Origin: Saprospiraceae bacterium
GTDB taxonomy: Bacteria; Bacteroidota; Bacteroidia; Chitinophagales; Saprospiraceae
DNA length: 64,000 bases
Direction of reading: 5' to 3'
Assembly (NCBI GenBank): GCA_028285545.1
Contig: JANQPA010000043.1
Span: 62,001-126,000 of the forward strand
Below the pieces are notes generated by a model. That model was given only the letters and a program-made list of their open reading frames with translations. It was not told where the DNA came from and did not search any database. Positions 27,292 to 35,541 of the stretch are shown here, piece by piece. The position numbers and the translations under genes are program-made. The stretch's first letter is position 1. Each line of letters begins with the position of its first letter.

Positions 27292-27931
27292 AGGGTCGAT
27301 AATACTTGCCAAAAAACCAATAAGGGGGCATTTTCGTCGTATCCGCCTGACCATAATATCCCCAGCCAATGATCTCATAAGTATTTTCCAGGACTGTCTC
27401 CCGAAAATATTCTTTAGATAATGGCTTTTTGACATTTCTGTGCCATATGATGGTTTCTTGGCCCTCCATTTTTCCTTCATGGATGATGGTTTCGTCAGGC
27501 TTATGAACTACACACCACATCTTACCATTTTGTATTTTATTCACTCCCTCACTATTGATGGAAAGGTCTTTTCCTGGATAATAATCTGTAATGTTTACGG
27601 TTTGAAAATAAGGAGAGGAGGAATGATATTTTTGTTCCACAAGAATGGTGTCAGATAATTGTATAGGGAGATGTTGGATTTTTCTCCATTCTGGTTTGTT
27701 CAGCAGAGCCTGGTCAATAGTTCCTGGTAAGGTGTCAAGATAAATTCTAAAAACACCTTTCCATTCTCCATCCAAAGGCGAAAAAACATTGGTATATTTT
27801 TCATCTTCTGCCTTAATTTTTGGTGGCATAGTAATGTCATTTACAGGCACTGACTTATGACAAGATACGATGGAAAAAAGGATACAAAATACAAATGAAG
27901 AACCTAGACTTTTAAGAGATAAACATTGCAT
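27290..27931 (-). CDS. Hypothetical lipoprotein
   Basis: A 213-residue protein with a lipobox (FSIVSC, Cys 24), so it is probably anchored in the envelope. The rest is a beta-rich domain (LDGEWKGVFRIYLDTLPG, IHEGKMEGQETIIWHRN) that I do not recognise; the pattern of GEWKG and HEGKMEG suggests a lipocalin-like or META-like barrel, without certainty. It stands alone. The 2nd half is rich in Tyr, Trp and Pro. Confidence 0.7.
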   Translation of the reverse strand: MQCLSLKSLGSSFVFCILFSIVSCHKSVPVNDITMPPKIKAEDEKYTNVFSPLDGEWKGVFRIYLDTLPGTIDQALLNKPEWRKIQHLPIQLSDTILVEQKYHSSSPYFQTVNITDYYPGKDLSINSEGVNKIQNGKMWCVVHKPDETIIHEGKMEGQETIIWHRNVKKPLSKEYFRETVLENTYEIIGWGYYGQADTTKMPPYWFFGKYYRP

Positions 27932-28044
27932 TTGAATCTAAATTTAGGGCTGACAAATACTGGTGAAATATTGTCAGGTAAGCACTAAGTCATAATTACC
28001 TATACTTCATTATGACTTGGTACTTAAGAGTTAATAATTAAGAA

Positions 28045-28818
28045 CTATTTGAATAATTTTCTTCCCCATATCAAAGTTTGAAAACCATATAATCCTGCCC
28101 AAAATACCAGAGCAGCAAAAGACAAAATACCCAAACCCGCATAGATTTTAAGTCTTCTTAAATTAACTCCTAAAAATTCGTAACTGAAAAAATCTACTAA
28201 AATAAATAGGGTATGTATCGCAAACAGGACCAAAAAGATTTGTATTAATTTTTCCAGATAAAAAACTCTTTTGCTCTGTCCTGAACTAAGTTTTCCCGCA
28301 GACTTTCGTCGGTCTATGTATTTTTTCGAAAAATATAAATAGGCAAAAAAGAAAATGATATAAAGTAATTGTTCGAATGCCCCAAAAAAAGGATTGTAGA
28401 ATCCCCGATCAATAGAACTCTTATATTCGGTTGAAGAAAAAAACAAAATAAGGAAATAGGTGACTTGACTTAATGGTAGCAAAAAGTGTTTGGCGTCAGA
28501 CCATTGCATTTTATAGGCGGGATATAAACTAAGTTTGACATGAAGAAATACCAAAGTAGGGAAGCTTAAAGTAAAATAAATGGGCAGAAATTTCCAGGAA
28601 GGTTTGTGATCAAAAAAATCGGTAATGACTAAAACATTGTGGAGGAGAGTAAGTGCAAATGTAATCAATAAAAAACCAAGGGCTCGATTAGCTCGATACT
28701 CACCAGATCTTTTCAAAAAATATAAGCCTCCTATCCCCAAGCCTTGAAGAATGCCTACAATCAAGATAAATAACAGGCCATAAAATAAAAGACTACGATC
28801 ACCCAGGTAATCAAACAT
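28045..28818 (-). CDS. Seven-helix membrane protein resembling the sensor half of membrane AraC regulators
   Basis: The ATG at 28818 (MFDYLGDRS) gives 257 residues; a TTG at 28824 opens the frame. It has about seven hydrophobic helices in the arrangement seen at the N-terminus of the AraC-type regulator at 49168-50217: an ILQGLGIGGLYFLKR loop, LGFLLITFALTLLHN, FPTLVFLHVKLSLYP. After the last helix it ends in a short basic tail, so the helix-turn-helix domain is absent. Function is unknown; it may be a signal-sensing remnant. Confidence 0.65.
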   Translation of the reverse strand: MFDYLGDRSLLFYGLLFILIVGILQGLGIGGLYFLKRSGEYRANRALGFLLITFALTLLHNVLVITDFFDHKPSWKFLPIYFTLSFPTLVFLHVKLSLYPAYKMQWSDAKHFLLPLSQVTYFLILFFSSTEYKSSIDRGFYNPFFGAFEQLLYIIFFFAYLYFSKKYIDRRKSAGKLSSGQSKRVFYLEKLIQIFLVLFAIHTLFILVDFFSYEFLGVNLRRLKIYAGLGILSFAALVFWAGLYGFQTLIWGRKLFK

Positions 28819-29286
28819 ACCCAATATTTGTTCATTGGAATAAAGTTACAAATAATATAGTTTGGTATGGGAGGAAAAATTAGGAGGGGACACGACTTTT
28901 GGGTATTTGTTCTGAGTTCAGTGTTCTGAGTTCAGCGTTTAGTATTGCTAGAACAAAGGATCTCCTGTTATTTGAAGCTTTTTTCGCACGCTGATTTCGC
29001 TAATTATGCAAATGACAATTTACAAAATCAGCGAAATCAGCGTGAAAAAGGGCTCCGATAAGCAACTATACTTTCAATAAAGCCATCCCTAAGTAACCAA
29101 GTAACCAAGTAACCAAGTAACCAAGTAACCAAGTAACCAAGTAACAAAATGAACAGTTGGCCGAAAATATTTGACAATCTGTGATATTCGTTGAATATTA
29201 GAGAACCAATACGGGATTAATAACTTTTTAGTGTAGGAGGACCCTTAGATTGGAAGCAAAATTTGTCATTTCGGAAAAATGTAATT
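28819..29286. repeat. Divergent spacer with three repeat types
   Basis: The spacer contains a 15-base duplication (TTCTGAGTTCAGxG, near 28910-28938), copy A of a dispersed fold-back repeat (28963-29090) and an octamer array, AAGTAACC x6 plus seven bases, at 29091-29145. ACCAATACGGG at 29205-29215 matches a site upstream of parE. No gene is visible. Confidence 0.8.
28963..29090. repeat. Dispersed fold-back repeat, copy A
   Basis: CGCACGCTGATTTCGCT (28985-29001) pairs with AGCGAAATCAGCGTG (29030-29044), then comes GCTCCGATAAGCAACT and ATAAAGCCATCCCTAA. Copy C (46807-46937) has the same order, and copy B (42397-42470) keeps only the right half. Confidence 0.85.
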
Positions 29287-30048
29287 ATGTCTACTAAAAT
29301 GTCATCGAAATTATACGATAGTGTTTTATGGCCCCTTAGAATGCTGGCATTAATGTGGGGGATAACGCTCATCCAGGAATTCACTCCTTTGAGTTTTATC
29401 CGTCTGGGAGTTTACCCAGGAGAGATTTGGGGATTAAAGGGAGTATTTTTTATGCCTTTTGTTCATGGCGACTTAGGGCACATCCTATCCAATTCGGCAC
29501 CCTTTTTTATTTTGACAACCATGGTTTTGTTTTTTTATAGAAAAGTGGCCTGGTCGTCTTTCTTAATGATTTATTTGCTAAGCGGATTCGCGGTTTGGTT
29601 AACCGGATTCGCACCTATGATTTTTGGCCCTTCCAGTTTTCATGTTGGAGCTAGTGGAGTGATTTACGGTTTAGCTGCCTTTGTTTTCTGGACAGGCATT
29701 TTCCGTAGAAATATTAAATCTATTGCTTTAGCCCTCATCGTAGGTTTTTATTATGGATCAATGATATGGGGAGTACTTCCCGGCCAGGAAGGCATTTCAT
29801 GGCAGGGGCATCTATTAGGGGGGTTGGCTGGCGTGTTTGCTGCATTTTGGTTTAAAAATGGAATAGAAGAAGATGAGAAACCCAAAAAATATTCCTGGGA
29901 GGAAGAGACTCCTGCGATTAACAACGGAGATACTTATTTTTTAGACAGGGATGTTTTCCAGAAAACCAAAGCCGAACGCGAAAGAGAGCGATTAGAAAGG
30001 AGAGATTCTAATGATTGGTTTTCTTCTAATACCTGGGAGAACAAATAG
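29287..30048 (+). CDS. Rhomboid family intramembrane serine protease
   Basis: The ATG at 29287 gives 253 residues; an upstream TTG at 29263 is in frame but unlikely. Six membrane helices are visible. The catalytic serine is Ser123 in HVGASGVIYGL and the histidine is His175 in WQGHLLGGLAG; HGDLGHILSN matches the rhomboid first loop. It cleaves substrates within the membrane. A charged C-terminal tail of about 60 residues is cytoplasmic. It precedes a convergent SPOR-like gene by six bases. Confidence 0.93.
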   Translation: MSTKMSSKLYDSVLWPLRMLALMWGITLIQEFTPLSFIRLGVYPGEIWGLKGVFFMPFVHGDLGHILSNSAPFFILTTMVLFFYRKVAWSSFLMIYLLSGFAVWLTGFAPMIFGPSSFHVGASGVIYGLAAFVFWTGIFRRNIKSIALALIVGFYYGSMIWGVLPGQEGISWQGHLLGGLAGVFAAFWFKNGIEEDEKPKKYSWEEETPAINNGDTYFLDRDVFQKTKAERERERLERRDSNDWFSSNTWENK

Positions 30049-30054
30049 GAAAAA

Positions 30055-30606
30055 TTAACGCTTTATTTGTTTTGGAAATCCACCATCAAAGCCCATGGAC
30101 AAGGCTAAAGATCGATAGTTTTGTTCTGAATTAGGGGTGATAAGAGGATCGTATAATCCTAGAGAATATTTATAAAAACCATTGTCATATCTTATATGCA
30201 ATATTGCCTGATTGAAGGAATCCATTGAAGCTATAAATTTAGAATGATCTAACTTTTTTAGAGAAGTAAATTGGTAGGTATAGTAAAGTTGATTAGAGGG
30301 ACTGTTGCTATCATATAAATTATTATCCAGGACCAGATAGGCACTTCTAAATCCTCTGTTTTTTACAATGTTTAAAACCCGTTGAGCTGTTCTTCTTCCT
30401 ATATACTGTCCTAAATATACTCTGGTAAAACCGTTGCCGGATGGTTCATAGCTTAAAACTCCATACTTACTTATTTTATCAAACTTTTCAAATAAAACCT
30501 GCCCCTGAAGAGAGGATATCCGAATTTTATAAACGCGATCATCCATTTGGGCTTTTAAAAAAAGAGAGAAAGACAAAAATAGGAAGAATAGAGTAGTGAT
30601 CTTCAT
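30055..30606 (-). CDS. Exported protein with SPOR-like repeats
   Basis: A 183-residue protein with a signal peptide (residues 1-19, ending LKAQ). Residues about 24-95 fit a SPOR-like unit (VYKIRISSLQG, then RVYLGQYIGRRTAQRVLNIVKNRGFRSAYLV). Residues about 108-165 look like a second, worn copy (YYTYQFTSLKK, then YKYSLGLYDP). SPOR domains bind denuded septal glycan, but these units are divergent. It is a single gene beside the AddA-like helicase gene (113-base gap, same strand). Confidence 0.65.
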   Translation of the reverse strand: MKITTLFFLFLSFSLFLKAQMDDRVYKIRISSLQGQVLFEKFDKISKYGVLSYEPSGNGFTRVYLGQYIGRRTAQRVLNIVKNRGFRSAYLVLDNNLYDSNSPSNQLYYTYQFTSLKKLDHSKFIASMDSFNQAILHIRYDNGFYKYSLGLYDPLITPNSEQNYRSLALSMGFDGGFPKQIKR

Positions 30607-30718
30607 AGGATAAAAGGTATAGTGAATAATGGGAATTCAGGAATTAGTAAATATTAGGTTCACATCTATTTAATTCTGAAAATATAATAATTTTTCATTA
30701 CTTATGGGACAAAGTCAC

Positions 30719-33700
30719 TTATCGATTGATTACCTGAGAAGAAGTTTCAATTTCAATCATTGACCCTGCTAAAACGAAATGCACATAAGAATGAATGACT
30801 TTTTTCTGGAAAATTTTTTGAAGGGCCTCCTGACTTAAATAAAACCAATCCGCCAATTCCATGGCTTTCCCTTTCCACTTCTTCTGTTCACCATTAAAAG
30901 CGGAATGCTGAATGATAATAAGCCCGGTATCTGTATCCAGAATTAAATCAACTACAGTCTTGAAAATCCGGCCTTTGAAATAATGTTGTAAAGGGTATTT
31001 TCTATAATATGTTTTAATGGTATATTTTTGCCCAATGAAATGCCAAAAATGCTGTGCCCATTTAATAATCTCAGGAGGCTCCAGACTATCCTCTAATTCA
31101 TGATTTTGTATTAGGTCCTGAGCCATTTTCAGGAGAATTGTATCTGGATAATGACTATGGAATGCGGTTAAAAATGCTTTTAATCCTTTGGCGGCAAGAT
31201 AATGATCCTCTGGGATTTTGACGGGGGGAATAGCTCCATAGCTGAAAATAGGGGACAACTCTAATTTGTATTCATTTCTGATAGACTCTTTTCTTAGATC
31301 AATATATTGAGGTGGTTGGGGGAGTTGGCCAGCTGGAGGCTCAAGAAAGCTTAAATCCTTTTCTGGCGGAAGGAAGGATTCAAATGTTTTGTCAAAGCTG
31401 AAAATAGAAGTATCAATGGGAAGGATTTCTCCTTCCCAAATCCAGGGACTTTCCTGATGGTCAGGATCCAAAGTGGGGTAGTCTTCTTTACCATTATGCC
31501 ACACCCGATTAAGCCATTTTGTTAGTTTTGGGGTGGATGTGAAAATGAGGTAATCCCTTGCCCGGGTTATCCCAACATATAATAAACGGGCCTCCTCCTG
31601 TTGTGCTTGGTCCTCTTTTTGTTTTTGGATCTCACTTTCACTAATTCGATGATAAAGAGCTGTGTTTTTATATTGAAATCCAAAAGGATTCACCCAATAC
31701 CGGATCCATCGATTCCCCAAAATATTATTTAAATCTATTCCATTTGTATAATTCACAATGTCTGTTCCCCAAACATCAGCACGCAAGCCCTTATCAAGGT
31801 TGTGGCAAATTACAATTGGCCATTCAAGTCCTTTACTCTTATGATAAGTCATCACTTCTACAGCTTGTGGTCCCTTTCCTGAGCCTTGCTTATCATTATC
31901 ATTATACTCCAATTCATTGAGATAAAGCAAAAAACCACCTAAGGAAGAGGGGGCATGTAATCTGTTACAATTTTCTTCATATTGGTTGCTAAGTTGCCGG
32001 ATAATATCAATATTATCTAGCCTTTTGGGCGCATTCCCCCAACTGATAATTATTCTTCTTAAATCCAGCTCCGTTAATACTAAGTCCAAAATCTCAGTTG
32101 TGGATAATTCAATTACATCTTCCCTGAGTTTGTTGAGTTTTTGGATATACCGATTATTTTCTGCCCACCGCTTTTTGGCCGCTTCATTTTCTAAGTAATC
32201 AAGTCTGCTTTCTATTATCGTCTCCAGGGGCTGTCCCACGGCCAATTTCAGAATTTCTGCTGTTGACAAGGCATCATTTGGGTTTAAAATCAATTTCAGG
32301 CAGGCCAGTATCAATTGAGCTTCTCCGGTTTGCAGGAGGCCAGTTTTAGAAATGGACACTTTAAACCCAGCCTGATAAAGAGCCTCTGCCATTGCCAGAC
32401 AATCCTTATTAGACCGGCATAAGATGGCAATATCTCCAGCTCTGGCAGGCCTTTCCTTTTTTTCTTCCTTAGGTAAGATGATGGGAGGCGTTTCAAGAAA
32501 TTCTCGCAGAGCATGGGCGATACAGTTTTCATGCCAGGGTTTTCCGGGAAGCCTTTTATTTTTTGATTCGGTTTCAAATTTAAACGACCAGTGTATTAAT
32601 GCATTGGTCATTTCAATGGATTCATTTTGTTTGTTAACGGAATTGGGCCTAGCTATTTTTTGCCTTTTAGCTTTCAATCTCAATTGTTCTTGAGGAATAT
32701 GAGGAAAGGCTTTCGTAAACATGGCATTAGTGGCAGCAACTATATCCTCCCTCGAACGCCAGGAATACTCCTGGATGTCTTCTGCTTTAATACCACCAGT
32801 TTGATCAATAATGGCCTGCATTATCTTGGGGTCAGCACCTCTAAAACCATATATGGATTGTTTTGGATCTCCTACCCAAACTGAATATTTTGCAAATTGG
32901 GAGAGCTTAAGAAAAATTTCTAACTGTATGGGGCTGGTATCCTGAAATTCATCAACCATTAAAAGATCGAGCTCTTCTTTTAGGATTTCCTGAACTTGCT
33001 TGTTGTCCAAAAGATTTTTGATGCGGACCTCCATATCAATATAGTCTATTAGACCACGTTGTTTTTTATATTGATCGAATTCCTCTAAGGCCTCTATAGC
33101 AGTGTCAAAAATTAGATGAATAAATTTTGATACATCCTCCTGCAATTCGGGATGTTGGGAGCAGGCACCAGCAAACTCGATGATGTCCTGGACTGATTCT
33201 TTACTTTTTGCTCCTGGTTTTAGCTTAGATAATTTAGCCCATTGCGGCCATTTAAGAAAAGCTCTTAGTGTTAGTTCACGCTGATAGGATTTTAGGGTAG
33301 CCAGTACATTCGCTGTTGCTTTTGTTCCATCTTCAGATGTTTGAATAGATTGAATGCTTTGAACCAAGAGCCTTTCCAGATCCTGTTTGATTTGATCCGG
33401 CGAATCAGAGCTGGGGGTTCCAAGAAATTCCTTCATGGAAGCGATAGAATTATTCTTACTCTCTTCTAATAAATCAGAACTAAAGTCATTGCTTCGTGCG
33501 ACATCTGTGAGCACCTTTACTTCTCTGCGCCAGTCAAAATATTCATTATCACTAAGTCCCAGACGTTCACAAAGCTGTTCTATCTGTATGACCTTATTTT
33601 CAGAAAGGACAGTAGCCAAAGATTGATTAAACAATAATTGTTGATCTTCATCGGCAATAATGCTTACTTCAGGAGAAACCCCTGCCTCATAGGCAAATCG

Positions 33701-33967
33701 TTTTAATAATTTGACACCCAGCCCATGAACAGTACCAATTAAGGCATTTGTTAATTCATCCGCTTTTTCGGGCATTCCATTTTGTAGCAGGCGCAACCTT
33801 ACACGCTCCTGCAATTCTGCAGCGGCCTTGTTGGTGAAGGTGGTAGCAATAATACCGCTCGGCCTTACCCCCTTTTCCAGAAGGCTGACCATTTCTGAGG
33901 TGAGGCGAAAAGTTTTGCCACTCCCAGCACCTGCGGATATTATTTTAAGATGATCAAATGCACTCAT
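30719..33967 (-). CDS. UvrD/AddA-like superfamily 1 helicase with degenerate nuclease domain
   Basis: A 1082-residue protein. All SF1A helicase motifs are present: I AGAGSGKT (residues 12-19), Ia TTFTNKAAAEL, II MVDEFQDTSP (about 335-345), III WVGDPKQSIYGFRG, IV YSWRSRE, V MTYHKSKGLEWPIV and VI LLYVGITRARDYL. The C-terminus lines up with the AddA/RecB nuclease: GRIFKTVVDLIL keeps the first aspartate, but the D-x-K motif reads IIIQHSAF. It is therefore probably a helicase without nuclease activity for recombination repair. It follows a MATE gene by seven bases; no AddB-like gene is near. Confidence 0.85.
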   Translation of the reverse strand: MSAFDHLKIISAGAGSGKTFRLTSEMVSLLEKGVRPSGIIATTFTNKAAAELQERVRLRLLQNGMPEKADELTNALIGTVHGLGVKLLKRFAYEAGVSPEVSIIADEDQQLLFNQSLATVLSENKVIQIEQLCERLGLSDNEYFDWRREVKVLTDVARSNDFSSDLLEESKNNSIASMKEFLGTPSSDSPDQIKQDLERLLVQSIQSIQTSEDGTKATANVLATLKSYQRELTLRAFLKWPQWAKLSKLKPGAKSKESVQDIIEFAGACSQHPELQEDVSKFIHLIFDTAIEALEEFDQYKKQRGLIDYIDMEVRIKNLLDNKQVQEILKEELDLLMVDEFQDTSPIQLEIFLKLSQFAKYSVWVGDPKQSIYGFRGADPKIMQAIIDQTGGIKAEDIQEYSWRSREDIVAATNAMFTKAFPHIPQEQLRLKAKRQKIARPNSVNKQNESIEMTNALIHWSFKFETESKNKRLPGKPWHENCIAHALREFLETPPIILPKEEKKERPARAGDIAILCRSNKDCLAMAEALYQAGFKVSISKTGLLQTGEAQLILACLKLILNPNDALSTAEILKLAVGQPLETIIESRLDYLENEAAKKRWAENNRYIQKLNKLREDVIELSTTEILDLVLTELDLRRIIISWGNAPKRLDNIDIIRQLSNQYEENCNRLHAPSSLGGFLLYLNELEYNDNDKQGSGKGPQAVEVMTYHKSKGLEWPIVICHNLDKGLRADVWGTDIVNYTNGIDLNNILGNRWIRYWVNPFGFQYKNTALYHRISESEIQKQKEDQAQQEEARLLYVGITRARDYLIFTSTPKLTKWLNRVWHNGKEDYPTLDPDHQESPWIWEGEILPIDTSIFSFDKTFESFLPPEKDLSFLEPPAGQLPQPPQYIDLRKESIRNEYKLELSPIFSYGAIPPVKIPEDHYLAAKGLKAFLTAFHSHYPDTILLKMAQDLIQNHELEDSLEPPEIIKWAQHFWHFIGQKYTIKTYYRKYPLQHYFKGRIFKTVVDLILDTDTGLIIIQHSAFNGEQKKWKGKAMELADWFYLSQEALQKIFQKKVIHSYVHFVLAGSMIEIETSSQVINR

Positions 33968-33974
33968 AAGGCCC

Positions 33975-35270
33975 CTAATTTAATTTAAAAATGCCCTTCC
34001 TGGCAAACTCAATATGTAAAAATATTCCTCGGGCTAACATGAATAGACTAAGAGCTAACCAAAGGCCATGATTTTCAAGGGGAATACCAATGGTGTAATA
34101 AATTAAAAAATAAACAAGGATGGATAAAATCATCATGTTTCGCATGGACCTGGATGCGGTCAAACCAATGTATATACCATCCCAAATATAGCAGGGGGTG
34201 CCAACTATTGGAAAGATGACCAACCAGATGAGGTAAGAAGAGGCTACACTAATTACTTCTTGTTTGTTGGTGAAAATGCGAAGCAAGGGTTCTCCGGCGA
34301 TTAAATAAGCAAGACTGTATAGAATGGCCAAACCCATACCCCAGATGAAGGATAATCGTATGGCTTTTAAGGTGCTTTTTTTATCCTGAGCGCCCTTATA
34401 TTTTCCAACCAGGCTTTCGCTAGCAAAAGCAAAACCATCAATACCATAGGACATCCAATTGACGAATTGTAGTAATATTACATTTGCTGCCAAAACCATT
34501 TCACCGCCTGAAGAAGATTTACTATAAAAGAAACCAAACGATACGGTCAGTAAAAAAGTACGCAGAAATATATCCGCATTGATCCGAAGAAAAGATTGTA
34601 GTTCTTCCCACTTTAAGATGGCTGGAGTACTATATTCTTTTAAGTAAGATCGATATCGAATTGCGAATAAAAGAATGGCCAGAACCAGGCTGAAATATTG
34701 GGCAACGAGTGTACCCAGAGCTACTCCTGTAATTCCCATTTCGTATTGATGTACCAGAAGATAACTTAGAATGATATTGACAATATTTCCCAAAACTGTA
34801 ATAATAAGAGGGAAGGTTGCATTTTGCATTCCAAAAAACCAACCCATAAAGGTATAAAGACCCAATGTTGCCGGAGCTGCCCAGATTCGAATAAAAATAT
34901 ATTCATTAACCATGGGCTGAATCTCTGGATCTACTTGCATTAAGAAATTGCCGGTATTCGCCAAAGGCCATTGAAATAGGATAATCAATAAGCCGATGAT
35001 AAAGGAAATTAGGGCTGATCGACCCAAAGTGTTAATAATGGCTTTATTATCTTGCCTTCCGAAAGCCTGGGCTGTAATGCCGGTAGTGCCCATCCTCAAA
35101 AAACCAAAATTCCAATAGATAAAATTGAAAATCATCGATCCCAATCCTACGGCACCAATGTGAGCTGCTGAAAGCTGACCCATGAGTGCAGTATCTACTG
35201 TACTTAATAAAGGGACAGATATATTGCTTATTATATTGGGAATGGCAAGCCGTAAAATTTCTTTATTCAT
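33975..35270 (-). CDS. MATE-family efflux transporter (DinF-like)
   Basis: A 431-residue inner-membrane protein with twelve helices in two bundles. The N-terminus (LAIPNIISNISVPLLSTVDTALMGQL) and GTTGITAQAFGRQD are typical of MATE transporters of the DinF group. It exports drugs or metabolites driven by Na+ or H+. It starts the two-gene unit with the AddA-like helicase. Its untranslated leader must carry the strong hairpin at 35290-35344, which ends 20 bases before the ATG. Confidence 0.92.
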   Translation of the reverse strand: MNKEILRLAIPNIISNISVPLLSTVDTALMGQLSAAHIGAVGLGSMIFNFIYWNFGFLRMGTTGITAQAFGRQDNKAIINTLGRSALISFIIGLLIILFQWPLANTGNFLMQVDPEIQPMVNEYIFIRIWAAPATLGLYTFMGWFFGMQNATFPLIITVLGNIVNIILSYLLVHQYEMGITGVALGTLVAQYFSLVLAILLFAIRYRSYLKEYSTPAILKWEELQSFLRINADIFLRTFLLTVSFGFFYSKSSSGGEMVLAANVILLQFVNWMSYGIDGFAFASESLVGKYKGAQDKKSTLKAIRLSFIWGMGLAILYSLAYLIAGEPLLRIFTNKQEVISVASSYLIWLVIFPIVGTPCYIWDGIYIGLTASRSMRNMMILSILVYFLIYYTIGIPLENHGLWLALSLFMLARGIFLHIEFARKGIFKLN

Positions 35271-35289
35271 GTGCAGAGATCAAACCATA

Positions 35290-35344
35290 AAGTGAATTAA
35301 ATATTTTTCTGCCGTGTCGCGGCAGAAAAATATTTAATTCACTT
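35290..35344. promoter_or_regulatory. 25-bp perfect hairpin in the MATE leader
   Basis: Bases 35290-35314 and 35320-35344 are exact reverse complements around a 5-base loop; the stem tip is CTGCCG/CGGCAG. It lies in a divergent spacer, upstream of both flanking genes, so it does not end either gene. In the MATE transcript it would sit right before the ribosome-binding region. Confidence 0.8.
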
Positions 35345-35394
35345 ATGTTACAGAGTTAGAAACATTCAGTACTTAAAAACTTGAATTTATCTTA

Positions 35395-35402
35395 TAATTT
35401 TG
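35395..35402 (+). promoter_or_regulatory. Possible -7 element for the Ddl-PASTA gene
   Basis: TAATTTTG matches TAnnTTTG. A second match, TAAATTTG, lies at 35488-35495, closer to the ATG at 35542. Neither has a clean -33 TTTG at the right distance. Confidence 0.35.
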
Positions 35403-35541
35403 CTCAAGAAACACAAAACAATAGAATTTCTATACAAATGAATATATTAAAAAAGTTCTGTGATTTCGCTGGCAAGCCTTTTTCAACTAAATTTGCCTTC
35501 ACAATTTTTGGGTTTTAATTTTTCCCAGCCATTTGAACTCT

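Noticed and set aside
35438-35518. A 26-codon ATG frame upstream of the Ddl-PASTA gene
   Set aside because: Short, no ribosome site, and nothing to show it is conserved; a chance frame is more likely than a leader peptide.
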